DNA from: Phoronis australis
Lineage: Eukaryota; Phoronida; Phoronidae
Reading direction: 5' to 3'
DNA: 26,443 nucleotides
Assembly: GCA_002633005.1 (NCBI GenBank)
Contig: NMRA01000898.1
Coordinates: 29,585-56,027, forward strand
Part shown: positions 10,643 through 20,685 of the stretch, in pieces
Layout of the letters: every line of letters starts with the position of its first letter
How positions within the stretch are numbered: the first letter of the stretch is position 1
Notes under the pieces: model-generated
The model's database searches: none
The model's input: the letters and a program-made list of their open reading frames with translations, nothing else
Told to the model about the DNA's origin: nothing
Translations under genes and position numbers: made by a program

Positions 10643-11230
10643 ACTTTTTTCGAGTACGGATCGTGTATTAGTTATGGGGTAGGTACTTCTTGGATCCTTA
10701 TAATCATGTACTAAGGGTTAATGACGTGTGAGACCAGGATTTTAAATGAGCACGCGCAACAATCGCATGTTCAGCAAAGGGCATTTCATCGACATTTATA
10801 CGCTATGAAAAATAAGACGCATAATTTCCATAGAAACGACGTTTTATTTCAGTGAAATTTTTCTCTCGTGTTCTCTCACTTGTAAATCACCGATCTCCAA
10901 TTTGAATGCGGGTATCGTGTCGTCGGGATCCTTTGACTTGAGCATAAAAGTCAGTTACTAGTGGTAACCTACTTTAGCACACGATATATTCCCGGTCGAA
11001 GCTTAGCGTGATAAAATGTGTAGTAAGCTATAATAGTTGCAAAACCTTAATTGATAGATTCACTTCCTTTCTATTTTGTTTAAATTTTCAATTGGTTTTG
11101 AGTATAAGCATTATTTGACAAAAATAGCTCGCTTTTCTTAAAAGGTCACGACCTCCGACCCCGGGCCTCTGACATAGAAAGTAGTAACAAAGCCGATGCG
11201 AGTCGAGAACTCGTTCAGTATGTAGAATAA

Positions 11231-11399
11231 ATAGATTATTACATGTTCTCAGTCGTTATCCCACTTATCTAGAACCCTCGTGGATTTTGGAGAATTATCA
11301 CCCTTGGCGCTAGTTAAAGCCCCTCGGGCGAATAATTCTCCAAAATCCACTCGGGCTCTAGATAACGGGGGATAACGACTTCGCCATGTAATAATCTAT
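11231..11399. mobile_element. Foldback MITE, 169 bp
   Basis: Two 68-bp arms (11231-11298 and 11332-11399) are inverted copies with about ten differences, around a 33-bp centre. The outer ends, ATAGATTATTACATG and its complement, are exact, as are the inner ends, GTGGATTTTGGAGAATTAT. Such long terminal inverted repeats with almost no interior define a foldback-type MITE, which needs a transposase supplied elsewhere. The flanks (AATAA left, AAATA right) give no clear target duplication, so the superfamily is open. Confidence 0.85.
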
Positions 11400-13219
11400 A
11401 AATACGTGGTGATTCTCCTCACATGAGGGCAGTGCTTCCAATTGACCTATAGCCAGGATTATGACTGACGACTTAACTGACCAATCAGAACACAGCATTC
11501 TTGACACACCTTCGTCTGCGTTTCCAAGCCGCTATTTTACCCGACAAACAACACGTTGTGGTGTACTTATTTCAGACTAGCTCCAGAATAATATACCGTC
11601 ATTTTTGGGCATATCCTACGCCGAAAAGTGATGTCGAAATGTGTATTAAGCTGTGTATCAAATTGTGTGAACGCCCACACGAGCAACTGAACTTGGCAAT
11701 GTTGCTTGATTACTCGAAGGTTAAACACAAATACATTTGTTCCAAGATACGCACTTTTCTGTTTGGTGACTAACGTGAAGGTCTATCTGATATTGACTCC
11801 AGAGTTTCACTCGTCTGGCCGCCTTTGTCTCGGTATCTACACTGTTCTGCTGGATCAGTCTCAGCAATAGTCTAGCGGTAGTCCCCGGAATTGTTGTTTT
11901 AAAGGACACTTTATTTGGACTTAATGGACATCGTTCTGTTTCGTAGCACAGTCATATTTTTGTAATTCATGTACCCGTAGGATGGTGTTCAACTGAACCT
12001 CTCCCCAAAATTGAGCGGTTCGATCGGCACAGGGAGGGGGCTGGATTATTGAACTCAAAGCCTTTTTCGAGCCATTGTCATGAAAAAAGTAAACACTTGA
12101 ATTACTTATTGATGAGAATCTCTAGTATACACTTCGCCTGTAGAGTTAGCGAGAGCTCATTTGTAAGCTGTTCAACATGATATGTAGATTTATGAAGCTA
12201 TAAAAAAGAATTTGAGTGATTTTTGTAAGTAGCCATTTTTGTCACTACACCATCTTTTGTAACCATTCCACTGCTTAGTGATCATGCGACGTATAAAATT
12301 AACTGAAAGCTACTTTGTGCAATGAAACTACAAAAAATGCGAAGTTCATCAGAAGATAGGCCTACCTTATATGTCTTAGTTTTGATAGTGCAAATTTCTG
12401 CCAATTCCGTGCATTAAATTGATTTGGACAAAGCCCCGGACCTTCCAGAGCTAACTGCTTGCCTTGGACAAGATGACTGCATACTCGAGCTACGAACCTG
12501 AGTTTTTTAATCAAAATATTTCGTTCGAAGATTTGAAAAGTTTAAACAGTGCTATCGACTTGACCTACTTTACTCGGGGAGTCCCACTAGTTGTGACCTA
12601 CTTTTCAGGTGGCAAAATTTAGCAGACGACAGAATAAAAATATCGATAAATCTTCACTGATTTTGTTCAAAAGATCCTGAAGTCTGTTGTATCGTTCAGA
12701 TAATTCGACTTTAAGGTACATACCCAGCTTTATCTAAACATATCGCACCAGTGCCCTTGTCGTTAGTCAGGTGAAGGTGAGCCCCGTGTGGGGTTCTTCG
12801 AATTTTCACTGGCTTCGAAAAACTTTTCCTCAAACACTTATTTTTTCATCGTCACCTTTACAAATCCCCACATCGTAAACGTTTGATTTTCTGGTTAAAA
12901 GTATCGCCTGTTGTCTTCGTCAAAGCGTTTTGGAATATTGCAAAAACACTCATCGATTACACCAGCAACGACGTTTAGCTGCAAAGTATTTGCCGTTGAC
13001 ATCTTGTTAGTTTGTCGGGTGTCACGTGACTTTTTGCAAACAGACGGAGCTTGTGATAGGTTCATTCAGATACAGGTGGGAGCTCACGTAGGCGGCCGTG
13101 GACAGTAGCAATACGGCATCAACTCAGAATTGTTTCAATTAAGGTAAAAAATAGTTCCCTTGGCCTTGCTGCCTGTTAGTACAGTAGTTCACTGACTTAA
13201 ATAATCGAGCAAAGTTGAT
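11400..13219. other. Noncoding stretch with one E-box palindrome
   Basis: No gene recognised. The plus-strand open frames at 11501-11773 and 12911-13108 have no identifiable domain. A CLEAR-type E-box lies at 13021-13030. A candidate donor, ACAG|GTGGGA, near 13075 follows the second frame but is not enough to call an exon. Confidence 0.5.
13021..13030. promoter_or_regulatory. CLEAR-type E-box palindrome
   Basis: GTCACGTGAC is an exact match to the bHLH-Zip (USF/MITF/TFEB) palindrome. There is no recognised gene nearby, so this is only a motif match. Confidence 0.25.
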
Positions 13220-14151
13220 CAACCGTTCTCAAGATTCGATTGGCCACTGGAAAACGAACGACTCACGACAACAGTTTTGCTGTAACTGTTGAAACCCATG
13301 TTACCAATATGTTTGTGCTTGCTCTGGACGCGGAGTCTGCCAGTACCTCAGCTGTCAAACTGAAATCCATAAACTCATTCAGAGTTACACTCAGATACTT
13401 AAAAAATTCTCATAAATTCACATTGCGATAGCACAAAATGTATTCAAAACTCTTTCTTACATGTCCCCTCTTGCGAAAATGAACCACATAAATCTTGGAA
13501 AATTTTACAGACATTTGCGACCTTGCACACCAATTACTCAATACGTTCAGTAAATCCTGTAAATAGGTTTCATTACCAGAAAAAATCAAGTGTCATCTGC
13601 ATACAAGAGACAAGATAAATTACATCCATCAAAGTTGATACCTTTGCTACAACCGTTCAAATCATTAATCAAATTATTTATGAAAACAATGTAGGCGACA
13701 ATGGATCTCCTTGCCTGACCCCTCTTTGTACTGGAAACCATTTGGTATAACTTGACTGACCTAATTGTACACAGGCTTCTGTCTGCGCATACAACGATTT
13801 TACTGAGTGGTAGAATTTTCCAACCACTCCTAAATAAATTAATCTTTTCACGAAAAAGTTTCTATCTAAATTGTCAAAAGCCCGTTCCATATCGACGAAT
13901 ATCTCAAACGTTGGTCTATTACAAGCTATTCTATTTCTAACAATAAACGTGAGTGTAAACACGTGATCAAGACAAGACATCCCGTGTCGAAAACTCTTTT
14001 GTTCTTCATTCAGACTGTGTTCCACATTCAGAAACTCAGTTAATCTCCTGTCTAGTAAATTACAATACACTTTACTCACGTTGGAGAGCAGACGTATGCC
14101 TCTACATTTGGACTGTATATTATTCAAATCTCTATCTGACTCTTTCGGTAT
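13220..14151 (-). pseudogene. LINE reverse transcriptase, 3' half (palm to post-RT)
   Basis: This is the minus-strand remnant of a non-LTR retrotransposon ORF2, an enzyme that copies its own RNA into nicked chromosomal DNA. Conserved RT blocks appear in order: RLLSNVSKVYCNLLDRRL; EEQKSFRHGMSCLDH; FVDMERAFDNLDR, with the first catalytic Asp; RGVRQGDPLSPTLF; and, after 13678, LLYADDT (13609-13589) with the catalytic Asp pair. Directly after YADDT the frame meets TGA (13588-13586), but one frame over the family text resumes as FSGNETYLQDLLNVLSNWC, so a single-base deletion is likely. The reading then runs through YLSVTLNEFMDFSLTAEVLA to about 13220 with more stops. It is inactive. The upstream half lies beyond the inserted element at 14161-15118. 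Confidence 0.9.
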
Positions 14152-14160
14152 ACTGGGGTG
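14152..14160 (+). repeat. Left flank of insertion (target duplication)
   Basis: ACTGGGGTG here and ACTGGGTG at 15119-15126 bracket the hAT-like insertion. They differ by one G in a run of G. An 8-bp duplication is the hAT signature. Confidence 0.5.
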
Positions 14161-15118
14161 GCATAGACGGATTTAGGGGGACCAGGCCCCCCCCCTTGGG
14201 TGCCGCAAAAAAAAATAAAACAGCAAGAGCGTAGGGAAATAATGAGCTCATTAATTAACCCCGGTAATTAACATTACGCGGCTGAAACAAGATTTAAATG
14301 TGTGCAGTTTTAGTGTGTTTGAGGGGGGGGGCTCAGATTAAATTTCAAGGGTCAAATTCGGAACACGGTGTAATCGTAACGGAACTATGGCTAAGTGTAG
14401 GCTCTCCCGCGATATTCTAGGCGACCGGCAGTGGCGCTGCGCACTTTGACTCCGTTTCCGTCGTCTGCTTCACTGTGCAATGAAGAAAATCACTTCACTT
14501 TTTAAAGAAAATGGAATCTGAGTGACGACGAAAAAACAGAAGCTGCTGGTAAGATGTGAATTTTAATCAAAGCCTTAGGGACTCACTCAGAAACTCATAC
14601 TTCTCTCTTTGTCAAATCTTAACTTAAGACGATTTCCAAAGCAATGCGTCATTAATGCCAACACAAAAAACGGGTTTGGTCTTTTGGGCAATTGAAGACT
14701 ATTTTAAATACAACAAAATTGTTACGAACCGATTGCACAAAGTATAAAAGTGTAATAAGCATTACAAAATGAAGTAGGTTTCGCGCGCAAACGCTGTGGA
14801 TCATACACAAGTTAGTCTTTTAGTAACCAATTACGAGTGAATTCGTGGTGGTGCAGAGGTAAATCACGAGCGCTTTAGCCGCCAGGTCGTGAGTTCGAAT
14901 TTGAGGTAATTACAGTTTTTAAAGTTTGACACGTATTTTTTTCCTTTTTTCTTGGATAATACTTCAGGAATTAAGGAAAATGCTTGATTTTTTGAGGAAT
15001 AAACAGAAAAATTTTCCTTCACCTCCCCCCATTTGGTGCTATGCGCATCTACAATCGTGCTGTGCGCAAATGTTGATAGACAAAATGTTGACCCCCCTTG
15101 TGATATCCTAGATCCGCT
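14161..15118 (+). mobile_element. hAT-like non-autonomous element 1, nested in LINE
   Basis: The left end contains ACGGATTTAGGGGG. The right end, read in reverse, contains AGCGGATCTAGG; together they form short imperfect terminal inverted repeats. The right-end 22 bp (15101-15122) matches the right end of element 2 (20182-20203) at 20 positions. LINE RT sequence stops on one side and resumes on the other, which fixes both limits to within a few bases, with a near-8-bp duplication ACTGGG(G)TG. No transposase frame is present. The interior holds poly-C/G runs and a tRNA-like Pol III promoter at 14842-14912. The chance plus-strand frame at 14926-15111 is not a gene. Assignment to hAT rests on end sequence and duplication length. 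Confidence 0.75.
14842..14912 (+). repeat. tRNA-like sequence (SINE head) inside element 1
   Basis: The A box TGGTGCAGAGG (14849-14859) fits the Pol III consensus exactly. The B box AGTTCGAATTT (14892-14902) keeps the core TTCGAAT but has decayed edges. Box starts are 43 nt apart, the same as in the tRNA-like sequence at 8114-8189. Acceptor and T stems do not pair, so it is not a working tRNA. It may be a SINE captured by, or built into, the hAT-like element. Confidence 0.5.
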
Positions 15119-15126
15119 ACTGGGTG
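15119..15126 (+). repeat. Right flank of insertion (target duplication)
   Basis: ACTGGGTG repeats the left flank at 14152-14160 apart from one G. After it the LINE sequence continues on the minus strand. Confidence 0.5.
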
Positions 15127-16240
15127 ATAATCGCTTTATATCATAATGATGGGATAAACCTAGTGTGAATGACCTGTTGAAAGAGCGAGACCAAAATATT
15201 AACCATCTCTGGAGATCTCAGCACTTCGTATGGGATACCAGTGGCCTTACCCGATTTTAATTTGCGAATAACAGAATAGACTTCAAAAAAACGGAAAAAA
15301 TCCCAGTACTTCTTTTACATGACCCGAAAGTTCAGAATATTGCATTGCTTTCTCCAAATTTTCGCAAACAACTCTCTAAAATTGGCCTCCCATCCTTCTG
15401 ATGGAATAGTATTTTCATGTCTCTTCTTGAGTTGAGGTCTTAAGTTCTTGAGTTCCTTCCAAAAAACATTGGGGCCATTTTCACATGATTTTTAGATCAG
15501 TGTTATTTTATTTTTCAAATACTGCCTTTTTAAGAACCTGAATCTTTTGTCAAAGTAATATCTAGAATTCTTGTATTCATACAGTCGCTCCCTTCGTCGT
15601 TTATTATTTTTCTTTGGGAAATAATTTTTCTTTTTGGCCACGTTTTTCCAAAGCTGCTTTAATTCATCATTCCAAAAGGGCTTGTTTGCCTTAAATCTTT
15701 TTCTCAGATTTTTGTTTAACAACTTTGAGTAGGCCTACATCTGATATGCAATTCCATTTCTGTTTTTATAATTTTGCAGAGGGAGTTATCAATCTCATCG
15801 ATTTCATACTGTCTTCAACACCCATTTTTAGTATTAAAAGCAACTCTGCAATCGCCCTTTTAAAAATCTCATTATCCATGAATTCAATAGGGATATAATT
15901 TAACTTAAACCGCTTTCTAAATCGCGTATCAAAGGAGTTATCCGTACCGTGATCCTCTACAGTTTCGTCAATAATATTTACTGGAACGTGTAGCATAATT
16001 TCTGAAAACAATATACTGTGATCAGGCAGTTTTGACTTTTCCGACAATAGACCCTGTAAATGATGTTTGTCAACTACCTCTGTACAGGCATGGACCTCAA
16101 ATTTAAGACAAGACTGAAGCGACCCATGGGTGACAATAAAGTAATCTTCAACCGCTCTTCAATGGTTGTTAGTTTGCCCATAGTTCACCGGCTAACTCAG
16201 AAATTGGTAATATCCTACCGAGGATACGCATACTCCGACG
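15127..16240 (-). pseudogene. LINE ORF2, 5' half (endonuclease end to RT fingers)
   Basis: This is the upstream part of the LINE interrupted at 14161-15118. Read on the minus strand, it first gives the end of an AP-type endonuclease domain: VEDYFIVTHGSLQSCLKFEV (from about 16168), then LPDHS near 16027, which matches the family's S-D-H-S box with Ser replaced by Pro. The linker motif NKPFWNDELKQLWKNV follows (15683-15636), then FWKELKNLRPQLKKRHEN (about 15477-15424) and the RT finger block EVYSVIRKLKSGKATGIPYE (about 15290-15230). Next come LVSLFQQVIHTRFIPSL, a TGA where Trp is usual (15143-15141), and YKAIIT at the junction. Several frameshifts separate these blocks. The N-terminal endonuclease and any ORF1 are missing or unrecognisable upstream of 16240. 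Confidence 0.85.
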
Positions 16241-17054
16241 TCTGAGCTAGGTGACCAGTTTGCCAACCCAAGTGCCAAATGCAAAGGTGACTCAACTGAC
16301 GGTTCCTAACAGACCGCTGCTGTTCTGCTGCTGGTCAGTTTGATGACCTGTCGTTGAAAAGTTTCCGACTGGTCAAATAAACGATCGTGAAATGTTTGCG
16401 TAGAAGTTGCCGTGGTTACAATGCTCCTATTACAGGTGCACCACGAATGATTCTTAAAAACCAAGCATTTGTAGTTTGCACAAAGAATTGGAACAGAGTG
16501 CAACTTCTTTACCATGAGATAGAGCCTGTGAACTTGCTCTACTTGTTCGTCTCATCAAGAAAACAAATCTTTGGGAAGTTCAACTGCTCCAGACCTTCTG
16601 GACCACAACGATGCGCGTTCTGTTATCCTTTATTACCACCAACAACAGACAGCGGGACAGCAAATAAAATGGAGATCACTGAAACAGGCTGTATGCATCT
16701 TTTGGTGTTCAATACAACATGCACTCTACCGTACGATGTACCGATGTTGAGTCTTGCCTAACTAAGGAACGTCGTTTGACTAAGCAACAGACGTGTCTTG
16801 ATTATCTACCACTACTTAACTATCTTACCCTCTTGAATTCCCATTCATGATTCTTATACGCCTGGGCTCACGCTGATTTTCACCTCTCACGTGTGGTGCT
16901 AATGCGAACATCGCAATGAAGCAGGAGATGGCAAAAGACCACATCATATTGTCACTGTGACTGACGGCGAATTTCTCCAGTCTTACGTTTTATGCTAAGG
17001 TCTTTTATACAAAGTACAGTGAGTGTCCGACCTGTTATACCCTTGCCAGTGTAC
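16241..17054. other. Noncoding stretch, possible decayed sequence
   Basis: A plus-strand open frame spans 16387-16761 (124 codons) but I recognise no domain, and its start and end have no supporting signals. The minus strand could carry more of the LINE 5' end, but no endonuclease motif is readable. Nothing else is seen. Confidence 0.45.
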
Positions 17055-17205
17055 GCTCGTAATCACGACCAAGATTTCGCTCGTGTTTTACGACCGAAAT
17101 GATCCGCTCGTAATTACGACAGTGACTTCGCTCGTGTTTTGCGAGCTCAATCATTCACGCGAGATTACGAGCGTAATTACGACCGAGACTTCGCTCGTGT
17201 TTTAC
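17055..17205. repeat. Degenerate short tandem/inverted repeat array
   Basis: Three units share CGCTCGTAAT(C/T)ACGAC, about ten bases, then TTCGCTCGTGTTTT. The latter block begins at about 17078, 17128 and 17190. The first two units are about 50 bp apart and the last about 62. Between units 2 and 3 the motif also appears inverted (CGCGAGATTACGAGCG). A fainter relative (CGGTCGTATTTTTCGCTCGT) follows near 17265. The array is unusually CpG-rich for the window. Confidence 0.75.
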
Positions 17206-17281
17206 TACCGACATAGCTATATCCAATTGGTTTGAAGGTCATGTGAACTCCAACGAAGTTTTACGGTCGTATTTTTCGCTC

Positions 17282-17885
17282 GTAATTTTAGCAAATGGTC
17301 TTTATATTTAATGTGGAATGGAACGCGAAAACTCGTGACAAATACGTTTTAAACGTTCCCTAACGAAATTAACTTCTTTCAACCTCTACTACAGAGTAAT
17401 ACACTTACCCCTGTCGAGGGAATGTCCAGAAAAATCACACAACTCACGGTTTTTGAAAGAAGTACGAAGAAAATTTTTTGTGGCAACCGCATGTTCTCTA
17501 TCTCCTTCCTACTTATGATAAATGCGCACGTGCGCACAGTCATTCGACAAACAGCTGAGTTAATGCCAAGATATAGGACAGTGGTGTGGAGTGAATATCT
17601 TGCCATCCAATGTGTTTGACACCTCGTGACGTGATGGAGTTAAAGATTGTGTTCTGTTATGTTGCTTAATAAATAGGCTTACTCGATAACGTCTGTCTTG
17701 GACCTGTCGCTATCACTATCAGTCGTTGTTCTCTGGTCGCTTCTTCGTGTTTTTAAGCGATTAACATGGCTGGACAAATCTGTGTTACATTTTAAGCCTG
17801 CCTCTACGATACTTCATGATTGGACCATTACTTGAGATTTGATCATTCAGCTGATCTGTACTGGACTAATATTCATTTACACAAT
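17282..17885. other. Noncoding stretch, nothing firm
   Basis: Open frames on both strands at 17379-17619 overlap and match nothing. AATAAATA near 17669, followed by pyrimidine-rich sequence, could be an eroded LTR or poly(A) site, but no partner copy is visible in the window. Confidence 0.4.
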
Positions 17886-17911
17886 CAGCCGATTTCATAA
17901 AGGTGGTTTAA
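17886..17911 (+). repeat. Left terminal inverted repeat
   Basis: It pairs base for base with 20686-20711. The motif after its first six bases recurs about 76 bp inward with one internal change. Confidence 0.9.
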
Positions 17912-18040
17912 AGTTAAACCTGGATTAAACTGAACTTAGACCAGGTTTAAAATTAATCTGCATTTCATAAAGGAGGTTTAACTTTTAGACCAGTGGTTTA
18001 GTAAAACCTGATGTTCCTCCATTTCACAAACAAGATATCA

Positions 18041-18160
18041 GGCCCGTAGGAAGGAAAAAATTATTGGGGGGAGGGGGGTACAAACCAATTCTACTTCGCC
18101 AACCTACCCCTTGCTCCTTGCTATCGTCACGCACACTCNCCCCCCCCCCCCCCCCCCCCG
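18041..18160 (+). mobile_element. Transposon end inside the TIR element
   Basis: CAGGCCCGTAGGAAGGAAAA is followed by a G-run and, near 18140, a C-run with an N at 18139. The wording resembles hAT ends of the form CAGG-CGTAG-AAGG. A possible opposite end read in reverse near 19704 (TAGGCGCAACCAAGGGTTC) is similar in style. No matched target duplication was found, so pairing is tentative. Confidence 0.4.
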
Positions 18161-18868
18161 TTGTCTGGATGTCATCATATTTGTACCGAACCCCACCCTC
18201 CCACGTCTGCCATAGGTGGGGGTAATTCCGGGGATGCAGCCATCAGGATTTGAGTAACCGTGAACCAACAAGCCAACAAAGATTCACGGAGAGTAAGATT
18301 GCGTCTAGGCCCCGAGCTCACTCATGACTGACGGGTAGATGGAAGCTGCCTGAAGTAACTATAGCTGGGTCGAAGGTCAAGGTTTCTTTTATTATGATCC
18401 ATTTTCGGGAAAACTTCATTTTATTATGGAGGTTCTTTGGAGTTAATTTTTGGAAAGGTTAGGTCCCGAGGTGCCTGGTGTGAGTGCCTTTGTGGCCGTT
18501 TCAGAACCCTGTGATGAAACACAGTAGACAGTCCAGTTTCTGGTTGCTGGGGAAAATGAGACAGAGTGTGTCCCAAAAATGTACACACTTCAACGTCTAG
18601 GGTTCAAATTCAATTCCCGTGGGTAACTGAGATTCTAAGCAGGCCTACTGCCTAGTTACACCTTATTTTTAACGTGGGTGTGCCTGTCATGACGTCCACC
18701 GTGCATGCGCGCACCTGGGGGGGGGCTCGATGGGCAAAGTGGGCAAAAATGTACGCCTCAGAGAAACAAAAAATACGAAAAAACGAAACATAAGTCCACT
18801 AAAAAGGCAGGATACGGCGTATGCACAATTCATAAACCTGAACGAACCCCGTATTCGTTTTTTTCTTT

Positions 18869-18930
18869 AGTAAAAGGTCCACATCCTCAAAAATTCGAGC
18901 CCCCCTTAATTATAGGCTGGGTGCGCGCAT
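18869..18930. mobile_element. Short dispersed repeat with C-tract, copy 2
   Basis: It is collinear with 9918-9985 through AGTAAAAG, CAAAAATTC, a C-run and GGTGCGC. The overlapping plus-strand frame at 18705-18980 is a chance frame. Confidence 0.5.
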
Positions 18931-19880
18931 TCCCTGTGTGTAGTATGCACGGGAAATGCAAGCAAATGATTCAGTTTTGAAGAACAAAAAATCATTAGTA
19001 CTTGAAACCAAAAACACCGAGGACGTTCAAAGACAACCTTTCCAAGATTATGACCAATACATGTATGTTTGATTTTATTCATTTAAGTACCTAAACTTCC
19101 TTTTTGATCTACGGTTTGTAAACTTAAACCCAGTAATCTAGTTCCTAAGGCAATAAACAATTTATTGTGATAACATTTTTAAGACATATTGTTGAGCTCT
19201 CCGAAATTCATCAATTTCCTTGAGACTTATTTCAGATAGACAGAAATCGTTTAGTGTACTTTTATATTTGGGGATCTGATAATAGGTCGAAGTTTTCCAA
19301 TGGCTCGTCTGCAATTAAATGCATTGTATGCACTGTATTGTCATTTCTTACAAGATTAGCTACTAACTGTCACAAAAATTATCTTCCAATTAGTCCACTT
19401 TCGTAGATACATAAACATGAAAATCAGAAACCAACAATCAAATCCATGAGCAATGCGTGCTGTGGTGCGCATTTACGATGCAGTTTTAGAGCGAAAACAG
19501 ACTATTTTCTATATTCAGTTTTAGGACGACACAAGATCAAACGTAAGAGGGGGGACCAAGATGTTTTAAAGGGGGGAGGGGTCGGATCAAGGATTTTTAA
19601 AAGGAAGGCCTGAGTAAACAATTCGAAAATTATAGATTTGATATCACTAAAATCAAGGAAAAGGGGCGTCCAGACCTCTTGAACCCTTGGTTGCGCCTAT
19701 AGGTAGACCAGTACGTACTGAAGGGTGTCCTTCGTATTTTCTCAGAATATGACGGTTCGAACAGAGCGTCATCCTCGCAAGCGCTAGGCGTATGACTCAA
19801 ACAGGCATCTAATGATTATTCTGGCCGAATTTTATATCAATTGGTCCCCGATATAAGGTTGTCAGACAGGGGTCCTGCCC

Positions 19881-20203
19881 CAGTGGCGGATTTAGAGGGG
19901 GTCCAAGGAGGCCATGCCCCTTCCCCTAAAATTCTCCCAGCTTTCATTTGGCAGTTCGGGATGCGAATGTCTGGCGGGAAAAATCCTGACTAACACTTTG
20001 CCCTGGCCCACCTAAATCAAAATCCTGTATCCTTCCCTGTGCCCCCCCCTTTGGCTGCAAAAAGTAAATTACTCGGAAATACACGTGTAAATATACTTTG
20101 TTGCGGTTTATCGTGAACAAATACTTCAATATGTTTACTTATGTTGGACACAGACAATACATAATAAAAAATATCTCCTCATGATATCCTAGATCTGCCA
20201 CTG
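19881..20203 (+). mobile_element. hAT-like non-autonomous element 2
   Basis: It starts CAGTGGCGGATTTAGA and its reversed right end is CAGTGGCAGATCTAGG, an imperfect terminal inverted repeat. The right 22 bp match element 1 at 20 positions, so the two belong to one family, although this copy is 323 bp rather than 958. Neighbouring 8-mers (TCCTGCCC and CTTCCCTC) do not match, so the target duplication has decayed or the limits are off. Inside, read on the minus strand from about 20040, is another transposon start (ACAGGGAAGGATACAGGATT) that yields the well-known accidental peptide GRIQDFDLGG. No transposase is encoded. Confidence 0.65.
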
Positions 20204-20259
20204 CTTCCCTCGCGGTTTTTCTTTGCAATTTTTTCCCTGATGAAATTGTCTTGCTAGTC

Positions 20260-20449
20260 TCTATTCTGGATCAATATCTCTCCAAACCTGCTGCTTACGT
20301 TGACTTGATTTGGCACTAATTTTCCTTGTTCTCGACTAAGACAATGGCTTTTTCTCTGATTAGTTATGGGAGGGAACAATTTTCCTCGTGAGAAAAGCTT
20401 TCAGCCCTTTTTCGCAAACGTCTGCATTGATTCTTCTACTGTGCGCCAT
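20260..20449 (-). pseudogene. Possible Myb/SANT-like remnant of the TIR element
   Basis: On the minus strand an ATG at 20449 opens MAHSRRINADVCEKG and runs to a stop near 20360. After further stops one frame reads SAKSSQRKQQVWRDI. Myb/SANT-like proteins of Harbinger elements usually contain a K-R-K-Q-x-x-W-x-x-I segment, and QRKQQVWRDI fits it. Placement just inside the right subterminal repeats agrees with an element-encoded DNA-binding protein. The match is short and the frame broken, so this is a suggestion only. Confidence 0.28.
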
Positions 20450-20685
20450 TGTGTACCCACGTGATCAGGGTTTCACTGAAGCACCTCAATAGTTTCTTTG
20501 CTGGGTTAATCTGGATCGACAAAGGAGGGAGGCTTGGATGCCTTAAACCTAGTTTTACTAAACCCGCTACATGGTCTAACAAAACCAGGCTCTCAGACTT
20601 TTAAACCATGCCGGTGAACTGAAAGTTAGGTCTAAAATTAGACCAGGTTTAGGAATACCAGGTTTAAGTCTTAAACCTGGCTTAG

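Noticed and set aside
12911-13108. Plus-strand frame ending near a splice-donor-like ACAG|GTGGGA
   Set aside because: The donor is ordinary, the peptide is unrecognised and no partner exon can be found.
16387-16761. 124-codon plus-strand open frame
   Set aside because: No recognisable motif, no supporting start, donor or acceptor, and length within chance for this window.
17600-17770. Possible solo LTR with AATAAATA
   Set aside because: No paired copy, no clear TG...CA ends and no target duplication.
18580-18620. B-box-like GGTTCAAATTC
   Set aside because: No A box at the right distance and no tRNA-like stems.
19944-20129. Minus-strand frame encoding GRIQDFDLGG
   Set aside because: This peptide is a known type of accidental translation of a transposon end, not a protein gene.
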